Shown here piece after piece: positions 1 through 9,281 of a stretch of 64,000 bases of DNA. Under the pieces are notes generated by a model. It was not told where the DNA came from, did not search any database, and worked only from the letters and a program-made list of their open reading frames with translations. Each line of letters starts with the position of its first letter. Position 1 is the stretch's first letter. The position numbers and the translations under genes were made by a program. This DNA comes from Planctomycetaceae bacterium (lineage in GTDB: Bacteria > Planctomycetota > Planctomycetia > Pirellulales > UBA1268). The DNA lies in the NCBI GenBank assembly GCA_902629495.1, contig CACORA010000002.1, positions 1 through 64,000 of the forward strand, given 5' to 3'.

Positions 1-1
1 A

Positions 2-61
2 CGCGCGTGGCGTGCTGTGCTGACGTATCTGCTCCGCCAGGAAGAATTTCTTTATGAGTAA
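2..61 (+). CDS. 3' end of an unidentified gene cut by the window edge
   Basis: An open frame enters from the left edge and stops at TAA 59-61. The last 19 residues read RAWRAVLTYLLRQEEFLYE. An ending with a final helix of the type L-x-x-x-EFLYE is seen in the large planctomycete proteins (DUF1549/DUF1553, DUF1592 or DUF1800 types) that are usually encoded just upstream of a DUF1501 gene, and a DUF1501 gene follows 87 bases downstream on the same strand. The family assignment is inference from the position and a very short tail. Confidence 0.4.
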   Translation, partial: RAWRAVLTYLLRQEEFLYE

Positions 62-148
62 TTTCTTAGACGTCCATGAATCGTTATGGTGTGACAGACG
101 TTTGTTTGATTTGATGAAACAAACGCTCATAATCTGGGAAGCATACCC

Positions 149-1441
149 ATGAATACTCGACGTCACTTTCTGAAACGTTGTAGTCTAGCCGGATTGGGAT
201 TAGCCATTCCACTCACGGTGGAACGGTTGCGAGGCGACGAACGTCAACGCGAACTTCCACATTACGACGGACCCTACTATGTCGTGGTCAATGCCTCGGG
301 AGGGTGGGACACGACGTATCTTATGGATCCGAAGGGGATTGGCGGAATCAATCGACTCTACGAGGAAGGGGACATTCTGACTGAAGGGAATCATCGCCTG
401 GCGCCGACTGCCAAGCACATTGAGAAGGGAATGAGTAATGAGGAGTTTTTCGCCAAGTATGGCAGTGAGTTGCTGACAATTAACGGCCTTGATTATTCGA
501 TTAACAATCATTCACCATGTTCGCGTTACATGGCCACAGGAAAACTTGATAGTCAGGCGTATCCCACGTTTGCTGCCCTGGTAGCTGCCTGTAAAGGACC
601 AGAGTGTCCACTCTCCTTTTTGACGTTTGGGAACTACTCAAGTACAGGGAACCTTGTGCCGATGTCTCGCGTTCCATATCTGACTTCGCTGTCAGGGTTA
701 GCGAATGCCGATGGGGTCCATGGCGGAGTTCACTCACCGTATCATGATACCTTTGTCATCGATCGTATTGATCAGGCGTTGAAAAGTCAGCAGGATGCGC
801 GTGAAAAAACAGCCAGACTGCCGCGCCGCCAGCGCGCCCAAAGCATGCTTTATGCGGCCCAGTTGAACTCGAAAGCATTGCAACGGGTCGCACCGTATAT
901 TTCGAAAGAAATGGCAGAAGGGCGATTCCCGCAGCAGGCCGAGATTGCATTGGCAGCATTTAAGGCCGGAGTGTGTGTTTCCGCAAATCTTTCGATTGGT
1001 CAGTTTGACAGCCATGCGAATAATGATCGTGATCAGATGCAACTCATCCCCGAACTTCTCGCGGGCATTGACGAGTTGCTGCGCCGTGCAGAAGACCTGC
1101 AGATTCGTGACAAGTTAGTAGTCGTGATTCAAAGTGAGATGGGACGGCGTCCAATCTACAACAAAGGAAATGGGAAAGATCATTGGTCGATTGGATCCGC
1201 CATGTTTCTGGGACCTGGCATTCAAGGGAATCGGGTGATCGGCGCGACGGATGAAGAACAGTTTCTGGTCCCTGTGGATGTGGACACACTCGCAGAGAAC
1301 CGGGATGCAGGCATTCGAATTCGACCGGAACACATTCATGTCGCGTTGCGAGAACTGGCTGGGATCGACAGTCATGCGGCAAGCGAGCAGTTTCCATTGG
1401 ATGTTTCAGAGAGCGAACGGTTGCAAAAGATCTGGGGCTAA
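149..1441 (+). CDS. Tat-exported DUF1501 family protein
   Basis: 430 residues. The N-terminus carries a textbook twin-arginine signal (TRRHFLK followed by a hydrophobic stretch to about residue 22), so export in folded form is expected. The body has DUF1501 marks: a GGWD motif near residue 52, an FDSH-N motif near residue 289, SEMGR near residue 329 and a GKDHW motif near residue 342. The fold is related to alkaline phosphatase/sulfatase proteins, but the biochemical role of DUF1501 is not established. It appears to be the second gene of an operon whose first gene ends at position 61. DUF1501 genes in planctomycetes are typically paired in this way with a cytochrome-like partner. The start is firm because the Tat motif begins at residue 3. 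Confidence 0.9.
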   Translation: MNTRRHFLKRCSLAGLGLAIPLTVERLRGDERQRELPHYDGPYYVVVNASGGWDTTYLMDPKGIGGINRLYEEGDILTEGNHRLAPTAKHIEKGMSNEEFFAKYGSELLTINGLDYSINNHSPCSRYMATGKLDSQAYPTFAALVAACKGPECPLSFLTFGNYSSTGNLVPMSRVPYLTSLSGLANADGVHGGVHSPYHDTFVIDRIDQALKSQQDAREKTARLPRRQRAQSMLYAAQLNSKALQRVAPYISKEMAEGRFPQQAEIALAAFKAGVCVSANLSIGQFDSHANNDRDQMQLIPELLAGIDELLRRAEDLQIRDKLVVVIQSEMGRRPIYNKGNGKDHWSIGSAMFLGPGIQGNRVIGATDEEQFLVPVDVDTLAENRDAGIRIRPEHIHVALRELAGIDSHAASEQFPLDVSESERLQKIWG

Positions 1442-1617
1442 GCAACTGCGTATCGACATTGATCACCTGGATCAAATGATTCTACGTGCCGTTTTCGGCT
1501 TCTGCATGCCAGGGATCGTCCACTTGCATGAGGGATTCGTATAACACTACAGCAGTACCCACGATCGTGAACAAGTGCATCTGTGAAGTGGCAAACACAC
1601 AAGAAACGCTTGCGCGC

Positions 1618-2160
1618 CTAGGAGCCAGTCGTCGGTAGTGCCTTAGAGGTACTGAACATCAGCCGACTACTCATCGCAATGGCAAGAACGCCTGCAGGCA
1701 TGATCAATATTTCCCAGGTAAGACTATCGGCCAGCAATCTCTCAGCCAATGTTCGCACGAACATCACAGCGATTAGTACGCCGACGACTTGAAGAAGTGT
1801 TTTCTTGAGTGATTCAATGCTGTCAACCTTCATCCACCGAGGACGGCTTGCAATGTCTTCAGTTTGTGAAAGAAACAATGCATAGATCCCATATGAAAAG
1901 TATAGAAATGTGAGTCCTGTGAGTCCGTTGTCGAGTGACTCAAGGAGCAAGAGATTTGCCGCAGGACGAGGGTTCGCTTCGGCAGCTACTGGATCAAGTG
2001 ATGACCGATATACGTCAAGGTAACGCATGACAGCTTCTCCGGTATTGGCTGCTCCAATAACAAACATCAAGAGCGCCCCAACCAGTGATGATAAGACAGC
2101 AACAACACTAAACCATCGAGTAAGACCCATCAGTTTTGTTGTAATCGGTAATTGTTTCAT
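1618..2160 (-). CDS. UPF0114 / YqhA family membrane protein
   Basis: 180 residues with three to four hydrophobic segments: about residues 17-37, 87-105, 120-140 and 147-165. The pattern ESLD near residue 75, then a helix, a GIYALF motif near residue 91 and SIESLKKTLLQV near residue 114 matches the UPF0114 (YqhA) family of small inner-membrane proteins. Their function is unknown; a link to ion or redox homeostasis has only been suggested. Length fits the family. It converges with the DUF1501 gene on the left and lies 127 bases downstream of the sulfatase on the same strand; no overlap suggests tight coupling. Confidence 0.85.
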   Translation of the reverse strand: MKQLPITTKLMGLTRWFSVVAVLSSLVGALLMFVIGAANTGEAVMRYLDVYRSSLDPVAAEANPRPAANLLLLESLDNGLTGLTFLYFSYGIYALFLSQTEDIASRPRWMKVDSIESLKKTLLQVVGVLIAVMFVRTLAERLLADSLTWEILIMPAGVLAIAMSSRLMFSTSKALPTTGS

Positions 2161-2287
2161 GTTTAAGTGTTTCCGCGAAGAGTATTGTAAAAATGAATAT
2201 TCAAAAAGATTGGTTATGAACAGAGAAACAGTTGAGTTATGTACATGAAAACATCCGCATCATCCGAAAGCGGTATGTCCGGTATAT

Positions 2288-3637
2288 TCAACGTGTTTTT
2301 TGATCGCCAGAAATTGAGTTTGAAGCGCTGTCGTTCCCTTCAATTGATTTCATAAGTGCACTTAATGCAGCACATCGATCAGGGTGTTGTTTGGCAAGAT
2401 TGATTGTTTCTCCAAGATCTGTGCTGAGATCGTATAACTCCTCAGCCTGGGGTCGATTCTCATCTATGGCATAGCCATGAAAGAATGCATCTGGTTTGAG
2501 GTACTTCCAATTATCCTTTCGGACTCCAGCCTGATTGAAATAAAAATAGTTTCGGCCCGTCTGGCGTTCTCCAAGAAGCAATGCTTTTTGACTAATACCA
2601 TCGATCGCACGGTCATCAGGAACCCTGTAGCCAGTAAGATCAGCAAAGGTCGGTAGAAAATCAATCGTTGCAAAAATAGCATCTGACGTTTTGCCAGACG
2701 GTACATGTCCAGGCCATCGAGCGATACATGGAAGTCGATAACCTCCTTCGTACGGCGATCCTTTTCCATTTCGTAGGGGGCCTGCATCGCCCCAGAATTT
2801 CGTCCCTTCCGGATGTCCTTTTTTGCGACTTGTGTATTTCTTTTGATTCCAAGGACCATTATCACTTGTATAGATAACCAATGTGTTTTCCGTAAGCTGC
2901 ATGTCATCAAGAGCATCGAGGAGTCTGCCGGTTTCAAAATCAAATTCTTCGACGACATCACCGTAAAGATTTCCATCAGACGTGCCACGAAATTGATCAG
3001 ATGCGTCAATAATGGTGTGCATCATCGTATGTGCAACATAGAGCAGGAACGGACGATCGTTTTTTCGTCTCTCGCGGAGATAGGCGATTGCTTTGTCGGT
3101 ATAGAGCGTGGTGAGGCTACCCATTTGGTCTGTTGAGCCTGCCTTCTCATTATTCTCGTGAAAGGCGACCTTCCCACCATCATTCGCACCGAGTGTCCCG
3201 AAGTAGTAATCAAAGCCTTGAGCATTCGGCATGCGATCAGTAATCGGTTTGCGGTTGGAGACATCCCATTTTCCGATACATGCCGTCTGGTAGCCAACAC
3301 CTTGGAGGAGTTCTGCAAAAGTGATCTCTGAAGCAGGCATGCTCCAGCCTTTGCTACGAATGGGTTGACGGCCGGTGAGCAGTGCAGAACGGGAAGGACC
3401 ACACACAGTCTGTGAATAAAAGGATGTAAATCGGGTGCCTTCGGCTGCGAGTTTGTCTAGTCGTGGTGTTTTGTGTGTTTGACTCCCATAGCATCCTAAG
3501 TCAGCATAACCCTGGTCATCAGTAAAGATAATAAGAATATTTGGTGGCTCGTCTGATGAGGTGTTGCTCCCAAAGGCCAGGCATGCGAATGAGGGGAGTA
3601 GACTGATGAAGAGAATCTGAAAGAGTTTTACATTCAT
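2288..3637 (-). CDS. Secreted sulfatase (type I, Cys-type)
   Basis: 449 residues from the ATG at 3637, which puts a clean signal peptide (MNVKLFQILF...) at the N-terminus; an upstream in-frame start would add 46 residues that hide it. The sulfatase core begins with the metal-binding acidic pair (TDDQG, residues 39-43) and has the formylglycine motif CGPSR at residues 79-83, followed by ALLTGR. Later marks include GKWD, a YTSDNG metal site and a GGYRLP loop. A hydrolysed sulfate ester on a polysaccharide is the likely substrate, but specificity cannot be read from the sequence. Cys79 needs conversion by an anaerobic or FGE-type maturase, none of which is in this window. A 144-base gap separates it from the gene upstream on the same strand. 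Confidence 0.9.
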   Translation of the reverse strand: MNVKLFQILFISLLPSFACLAFGSNTSSDEPPNILIIFTDDQGYADLGCYGSQTHKTPRLDKLAAEGTRFTSFYSQTVCGPSRSALLTGRQPIRSKGWSMPASEITFAELLQGVGYQTACIGKWDVSNRKPITDRMPNAQGFDYYFGTLGANDGGKVAFHENNEKAGSTDQMGSLTTLYTDKAIAYLRERRKNDRPFLLYVAHTMMHTIIDASDQFRGTSDGNLYGDVVEEFDFETGRLLDALDDMQLTENTLVIYTSDNGPWNQKKYTSRKKGHPEGTKFWGDAGPLRNGKGSPYEGGYRLPCIARWPGHVPSGKTSDAIFATIDFLPTFADLTGYRVPDDRAIDGISQKALLLGERQTGRNYFYFNQAGVRKDNWKYLKPDAFFHGYAIDENRPQAEELYDLSTDLGETINLAKQHPDRCAALSALMKSIEGNDSASNSISGDQKTR

Positions 3638-3780
3638 GTGTGATATTCGCGATGTAACAAAAGACTTCTCAGGCAAACAAGCAGCAATTAAATATACACC
3701 GAAATTCCTTAAAGAGAGATAGTTGATTTCCAACGCATTTTGAAAAAGGTTCTCGAGAAAGAAGGCCTCATACAAAGGTG

Positions 3781-4494
3781 CTAGTCGTGATGTACGTTCT
3801 GTAAAAGACGGCAGATATCGAGGCCACGGTCGATGGCAGCCTGCATGTTCCGAGGTGAAATTTCTTTCTTCATGTGATAGACCGCAATCTTCGTACCAGC
3901 AGCGTCAGTACTGAGATTATTATGACGTTCAAAGAAGTGTACGACGTCGTCATTAAAGAGTTTTCGAACTGTTTGTTCATTCTTTTGTGTTCCTTGAAGC
4001 CAAAACTGCTGAGCAAACTCTTGATGCTCGCTCATATCAATGGTGTGGGGCATGAGCGATTGAGCCATCGGCATGATCGATAGCAGAAAATCTTGACCAC
4101 GTTTGTCACGCTGCGTCTGGGCTCGTAGAGAAAATACTGGGAGGTTGAGCCCCGGCCATTCAAAGAGAAGAACAGTTTGCAAGCAGGGTCTTGAGTTGGA
4201 ATTACGATAGCTATAGCGATAGTCCAAAATCGTGATTGGCGTATCATGCATTGTTCCTTTTATGACGTTCCACACACCTCGTTGAGAACCACGTGTAAAC
4301 AGTGGAAGGCGACTCAATGACTGAATGAAGGTTTCTTCTTCATCGCCATCAAGAGGCACAACTGAAAAGTTCAGTGATTCGGCTAGCTGCTTCATTGCTT
4401 TGGCCCGCAGCTGACCTTGGACAATGGCATAGGCAAGAAACGTAAGGAAGAACAGGAGTATCCCTACGCCAATATAAACTTCCATTTCATCCAC
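3781..4494 (-). CDS. Unknown protein with N-terminal membrane anchor
   Basis: 237 residues from a GTG at 4494; an ATG three codons later is an equally good start. A single hydrophobic segment spans about residues 7-25, and the remainder is predicted soluble. The soluble part contains an LFTRGSQR motif, an ITILDYRY strand near residue 90 and a region rich in aromatic residues. I recognise this type of protein (short anchor, then a domain that mentions a low-specificity beta-rich core) only as a conserved hypothetical. It lies upstream of the sulfatase on the same strand and may be co-transcribed, but nothing connects their functions. Confidence 0.7.
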   Translation of the reverse strand: MDEMEVYIGVGILLFFLTFLAYAIVQGQLRAKAMKQLAESLNFSVVPLDGDEEETFIQSLSRLPLFTRGSQRGVWNVIKGTMHDTPITILDYRYSYRNSNSRPCLQTVLLFEWPGLNLPVFSLRAQTQRDKRGQDFLLSIMPMAQSLMPHTIDMSEHQEFAQQFWLQGTQKNEQTVRKLFNDDVVHFFERHNNLSTDAAGTKIAVYHMKKEISPRNMQAAIDRGLDICRLLQNVHHD

Positions 4495-4837
4495 ACGTTT
4501 GAAGTGTCAAGAACACTCTCTGCACGATGCCCTGCAAAGTATGCAGTGCTCCATGGCGTTGTATCAAGGGAACGGCGTTCTATTCTTAAGAGTACCTTAT
4601 CCGATGAGGTTTTCTGGTTTCTTGAGGGAAGGCGTCGCGCTCAAATCAAAAGTGACTCGAAACCTCAGTCATATTGTCCAATATTTCCAGGATCGAGTTC
4701 TTTGCTCGCTGGGAAAAAGAGAAACGTATGGCCGCGTATCTGATACGGATTCAATGATAAATATTTGCAAAGACTGATATCCAGAATTATAAAAACGATT
4801 GGCTCATCAACTTCAGTAAGATTTTTTATTTTGAAAT
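4495..4837. other. Intergenic region between divergent genes
   Basis: 343 bases between the minus-strand unknown gene and the plus-strand giant LEQR protein. Short overlapping open frames are present but lack ribosome binding sites and sensible composition. The last 60 bases before 4838 are AT-rich and probably hold the promoter of the giant gene. No hairpin or repeat stood out. Confidence 0.5.
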
Positions 4838-7800
4838 ATGATCAAGATGCGTTGTGCCAAAAACAATATTCTTCATGTTGAAAAACTCGAACAGCGCTTA
4901 GCGCTCTCTGGGTCGGAGCCATCTCTTCCAGTTGCGATGTGGGTGGAGGGCGATACGTTTGACACTCAAGATTACAACCAGCTTGTTGAGTACGCTACGC
5001 GTGCAGAACCCCTGCAGACTGAAAAACTTATACTTCGCTTAGCAGACCCGGATTCACCAGACCCAGCTATCCGTTCAAACTTTGGTTTGACAGCATCAGC
5101 TGGTCTCATTAAGGCACTGCTCGATCTTGACAGTAAAAGATTTCAAGGAGAAATCGCTCTTATTCCAGATTTCACATCAAATGATCACAAGTGGCAATGG
5201 CAGCCCGATGGAGTGCAATTTACAGCAGAATGGCAAAAGGCTTTTTATTGGGCCAAGCAGGCCAATGACATCTTGGTTTCACATCATTCACATACATTTA
5301 TCACTGAAATCAATATTGAAGCCCAGAGCAGCGGAGTGCCGGCAACAGCTGAAACACTCCAAGCTATTCGAACGTATCAGCATTCAATTTGGCCTGAATT
5401 AGATGGCTCCTCGCACTTCGTGGGAACAGGTTTCACCCATGGCTATACCAACTTGTCCCAATTAGCAACGTGGACACAGGGTAGTACTGCAGGCCAACGA
5501 TTACTTGATGCAGGCTATGCGCAACTTTACAACATGACTGAGACAGTGGACGGCGTCACATATGTAGATGCGTACGCCGCTGGGGCATCAGTGACAAATC
5601 CAGTTCCAAAAGCACCAACTACGATCTACACAGCCTCTTGCAATGCTGCTGATCCGGTTGAAGAAATTTTTGGTACCCCAACAGCAGATGTGGAAAAGGC
5701 AGCGAGTACCTTTGGGTTTTTCGTTGGCAAGCACACAACCGATATGCCTCCGGATCTGTCACGAACATATTTGATGTTTAGTATGGAAGATGCTTCACTG
5801 CAAAAAGGCCTCATTGATGCTTTCGGTACATGGGATGCTGATGTCAGCGCACCTGGCGCAGGAGTTGATGATTTCATAGAGTTGACAAAGAAGTTTACAG
5901 ATGTCTCAGATTCAGAAGGGTTTATGCATTTTTGGAATGCCACATCATCCCCAAACATCTGTACTTTCCAGTATGAATTTCTTCCAGCATCATGGAAATC
6001 ACAATCGCTGCAAGCAGTTGAGTCTGGTCCCACGCTTGAAGATCTTGTCTTATGGGACTATCGAAAGGTTGATGTAAAAAGTGAGACAGCACTTGTGGAT
6101 TATCATGCAAAGTTACTGTCATATCTCAAAACCAATCAGCCACAACGGCTCATCTTGTACGTAACAGATCCTGCTATTGCCGGAAATTCATTTTATGACC
6201 CTACTGCTACGCAATCATTTATTTCGGGGGTGCCTCAGAATTTTCTCTCGTTCCTCATTCAGGCTCAGAGCCAGTCTCAATCTGCTGGTACGACACTACC
6301 CATCGAGATTCTTTTGAGTCGAGGTAGTTTTGATTCCGATCAGACGGTTCCAGCTACTTGGGTGCCGGAGCAGATGTCACCACCTTCAGAAATTCATTTA
6401 CCTTTTGACTGGCGGAATCTACCGAGGGCATTCAGTTGGCTCACCACCTTACTTCACAATCCAGAATTACCAAGTGGTTTGATACATAGGCTTACGCTTG
6501 ACCCTGAATTGGAAGTGCCCGAAGTCACAACGAGCACTACGGAGAATTTCACGGATACAAATATAATAAAAGTCATTGCTCCGGAGAATGTGGTGATCGG
6601 ACAAACACTCTCAGCGTCCGGTTCAGCTATCCCTTCAAATACCCTTGTTCTCAACAAAAATAATGCACAAATCACATTGTCACATGCAGTGACAGTCTTA
6701 AAAAATGATGAACTTCAGTTTCGTTCAGCACCACTGATCAGAACAACGACACAAGCCGTGTCAGCGACAGACAGTATTCCAGTGAATGACACTTCAGGTT
6801 TAGCAAAAGGTATGACAGTGCTAGGACAAGAGATTCCTCTGGGCATCATTGTCACGTCAGTGAGTCAAGGATGGATTCAGCTATCAAGTCCGGTCACACT
6901 GCAAGCAAATGAAAGCTTGGTGTTTGAGCGGCTGAAAGGTAATGCCGCGTACCAACATATGATCTGTTGGTTGGACTGGGCTAAAAATCAATCTGACTCG
7001 ACAAAGACCCTTGGCATTGGCATGGCTTTTGAAGTCGATTCTCATACATTTGTGAAAACAAATACACTCACATTTCCAGCAATACTTAGTCCAACAAGTG
7101 GTTTACCAGATCTCAAATCATCGATGTTGGTGACATTCCTTAATGCCGACCAAGAAGATGCGGTGTATCCTTCTTGGAGAAGTTCCTTCGACACTCAGCC
7201 ACTCCTTTCAATGGCATATATGGAAGCCTATGTTGGTGGTGCACCCGAGGCCTATTCCTATTTTCGTTGGATGAACACGCTCTCTGGTACCTCAGGAAAA
7301 TGGCAGGTGAATCAGCAAACACCGGTAGATGCTGCAAATGGATTTCAGAAAAGTTTGATTAATCTTCCCTATGCACAGGGAGCTGGAACTATCACAGTTG
7401 ATGTTCCTCAGCCACCGGATGGGGAGGCAACGGCTTTAGGTAATGGTTCAAACTTTGATACCCTCGTTCAATACAGTTCCATTGAGACACCCGGAGCCCC
7501 GGAATCGCTGTGGAAAATTGAAAAAATCGTAGGGGCGCCACCGAATCCAAATCAATTGGAACTCAAGGGGCAAGGATCATCTGTTCAGCAGAGTACATGG
7601 AGATTCAATGAAATTCCCATGGATTGGCAGTATCCACGTATTCAGCCCGGGCAAGAAAACCGTATTACATTTATGTTCAGTGCGGAACATGACGCAAACG
7701 GTGGGCTTCCATTTTTTGGATATTGGAGCAAGCAAGAATTCCTAGATTTTTTTGGGCAGGCACAAAAACAACTTGCCGATGCTTCAGATCCCTCTGCAGC

Positions 7801-8323
7801 GATCTACCGCATTGATGATTCATCGGGAAGTGGACGGGGCGTGCCGGCAAAAAACTTTGCTATTTATGATCTGGAACAACTTTCAGGTGCCTGGAATGTC
7901 GGGCCATTTTCAAGTTTTATTATCCGGCCACAACTTCGTCGATCAACAACAATTGATTTCCGTTCCACATACGGGCCGACTCCACTTTGGCTAACGCATG
8001 CAGATCTGTCTACGTCACTTGTCCGTAGTGAAGCAAGGCATGACAACACACGTGATATCTTGTTTATTGTCACTGGGATTGCATCAGGATACGTTGAGAA
8101 AAGAATAGGAAATGAATGGGTTAATATCTCAAGGCCACCACCGAGGTCGTCGTCACCAAAAGTATTACTTGAGTTCTTCGAACAGCGATTAATAAAGCAG
8201 ACGGATGAAATTCGATGGATTCCCCCGAGTGGTGTCGGACATACGGTTACAGCCTTCTCAATTCGGGGATGGGATGGGCTGGGGGTCTCCCTATCGGACT
8301 CCCTACTCAACGTTGAACTCTGA
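4838..8323 (+). CDS. Giant LEQR-motif extracellular protein
   Basis: 1161 residues, function unknown. Residues 13-24 contain VEKLEQRLALSG, the short N-terminal signature found at the start of many large planctomycete surface or secreted proteins. Residues about 30-570 and 700-1060 alternate helices and strands with many aromatic residues and read like one or two glycosidase-type barrel domains, but no catalytic motif could be fixed. Residues about 577-703 hold two beta-rich units of a kind common in adhesins (pattern G-x-x-I-P-x-x-x-x-V ... ITLS/IQLS ... L-x-F) that interrupt the surrounding domain. Residues 1073-1149 form a module also present in the pentapeptide giant at 23043-28004. The gene is followed 189 bases later by another exported unknown on the same strand. 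A surface or extracellular role is inference. Confidence 0.8.
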   Translation: MIKMRCAKNNILHVEKLEQRLALSGSEPSLPVAMWVEGDTFDTQDYNQLVEYATRAEPLQTEKLILRLADPDSPDPAIRSNFGLTASAGLIKALLDLDSKRFQGEIALIPDFTSNDHKWQWQPDGVQFTAEWQKAFYWAKQANDILVSHHSHTFITEINIEAQSSGVPATAETLQAIRTYQHSIWPELDGSSHFVGTGFTHGYTNLSQLATWTQGSTAGQRLLDAGYAQLYNMTETVDGVTYVDAYAAGASVTNPVPKAPTTIYTASCNAADPVEEIFGTPTADVEKAASTFGFFVGKHTTDMPPDLSRTYLMFSMEDASLQKGLIDAFGTWDADVSAPGAGVDDFIELTKKFTDVSDSEGFMHFWNATSSPNICTFQYEFLPASWKSQSLQAVESGPTLEDLVLWDYRKVDVKSETALVDYHAKLLSYLKTNQPQRLILYVTDPAIAGNSFYDPTATQSFISGVPQNFLSFLIQAQSQSQSAGTTLPIEILLSRGSFDSDQTVPATWVPEQMSPPSEIHLPFDWRNLPRAFSWLTTLLHNPELPSGLIHRLTLDPELEVPEVTTSTTENFTDTNIIKVIAPENVVIGQTLSASGSAIPSNTLVLNKNNAQITLSHAVTVLKNDELQFRSAPLIRTTTQAVSATDSIPVNDTSGLAKGMTVLGQEIPLGIIVTSVSQGWIQLSSPVTLQANESLVFERLKGNAAYQHMICWLDWAKNQSDSTKTLGIGMAFEVDSHTFVKTNTLTFPAILSPTSGLPDLKSSMLVTFLNADQEDAVYPSWRSSFDTQPLLSMAYMEAYVGGAPEAYSYFRWMNTLSGTSGKWQVNQQTPVDAANGFQKSLINLPYAQGAGTITVDVPQPPDGEATALGNGSNFDTLVQYSSIETPGAPESLWKIEKIVGAPPNPNQLELKGQGSSVQQSTWRFNEIPMDWQYPRIQPGQENRITFMFSAEHDANGGLPFFGYWSKQEFLDFFGQAQKQLADASDPSAAIYRIDDSSGSGRGVPAKNFAIYDLEQLSGAWNVGPFSSFIIRPQLRRSTTIDFRSTYGPTPLWLTHADLSTSLVRSEARHDNTRDILFIVTGIASGYVEKRIGNEWVNISRPPPRSSSPKVLLEFFEQRLIKQTDEIRWIPPSGVGHTVTAFSIRGWDGLGVSLSDSLLNVEL

Positions 8324-8512
8324 GTCTCTCTTTATCAGTGTCGATGAGTGTACGTGTGTAGCGACATGGAGTCAGAAAATAGGAAAGGCAATGCAAGACA
8401 AGCGTGGTATGCTGTTCCACAGGCTGTCTTATGAGGAACGATACGTTATCGTATCACCGATAAGGAAATCTCTTTTAAGGCATTTTGAGTGGAAATAATC
8501 ACAATTGAGTAC

Positions 8513-9205
8513 ATGAAGTTTATGACTATGTCTAATCTGAAAAAATATATTGTTCTCTTTATCTTCATCGTCGTAGGTGGGGTTCTCTTCACGATCAATC
8601 TGACGAGAGCCCATGCAGGAGAACACGTATCTTATTCACGTTGGGTGGAACTTCGAAGCACACGCAGCACAATCCACCATAGGGTGTCACTCAGCGATAC
8701 ATTTCGTGAGCGTCTCTCGCAGCCATTGCTGAGGGGGCCAAAAGCAATTGTGTATTCACCAGAAGTTTCGACCTGCCTCTGTAAGTATGATTTCACAGAT
8801 CCAGTAGATAGCAAAATTGCGGGGACCCTTCGTGTTCGGTTTTTAGACTCAGAAGAAACCATGGACTTGAGTGTGGGGGCTGCATGTGCAGCACTCATTC
8901 CGGGGCATATTTTGCGAGATGGGCCACCGACCGGAGATGACGGAACAACCGTCTATGAAGTTCGTAACATTGTGCCAAAGACAGCAGATCAGGAATCAAT
9001 GCTGTTTCTTTGCCTGCCGATTGAATACCAACATCATGACGAACACATGATCCCAAAAGACAACAAACGTTCACTGCTTGTACTACAAGAAGAAAAACGG
9101 AATGATGATGCAACAGCATTCGGTTTAGTGGATGACTTTGGGACGAATGGGGCAACGCCTCGAAAACAATATCGACAAGTTCTCTCAGTGCAAGTTCAAC
9201 AATAA
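8513..9205 (+). CDS. Unknown exported or membrane-anchored protein
   Basis: 230 residues from the ATG at 8513; a GTG at 8489 and ATGs at 8522 and 8528 are alternatives, and no strong ribosome binding site decides. A hydrophobic segment at about residues 12-30 is followed by ARAHAGEH, so it is either a cleaved signal peptide or an anchor. The mature part has four cysteines (a CLCKY pair, one in AACAAL, one in LFLCLP) and no motif I recognise. It ends 12 bases before a terminator hairpin shared with the convergent fasciclin gene. It may be co-transcribed with the giant protein upstream. Confidence 0.65.
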   Translation: MKFMTMSNLKKYIVLFIFIVVGGVLFTINLTRAHAGEHVSYSRWVELRSTRSTIHHRVSLSDTFRERLSQPLLRGPKAIVYSPEVSTCLCKYDFTDPVDSKIAGTLRVRFLDSEETMDLSVGAACAALIPGHILRDGPPTGDDGTTVYEVRNIVPKTADQESMLFLCLPIEYQHHDEHMIPKDNKRSLLVLQEEKRNDDATAFGLVDDFGTNGATPRKQYRQVLSVQVQQ

Positions 9206-9216
9206 TGCATAAAAAT

Positions 9217-9247
9217 GAGGGGCCGTGAGAAACACTCACGACCCCTC
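9217..9247 (-). terminator. Rho-independent terminator of the fasciclin gene
   Basis: A stem of 13 positions with 12 pairs (9217-9229 with 9235-9247, one C-A mismatch) and a five-base loop AAACA. Read on the minus strand the stem is followed by ATTTTTATG, a proper U-tract, so it terminates the fasciclin gene; it also lies just after the stop of the plus-strand gene and may serve both. Confidence 0.75.
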
Positions 9248-9281
9248 GTCATAAGAAGAAGACTTTCAAGTTGAGTGAGTC

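Noticed and set aside
4838..8323. Idea that the giant gene and 8513-9205 form a mobile or phage module
   Set aside because: No integrase, transposase, terminal repeat or att-like duplication at either side.
8440..8455. GATACG-TTAT-CGTATC hairpin upstream of the gene at 8513
   Set aside because: Six pairs; occurs easily by chance and has no clear position relative to a promoter.
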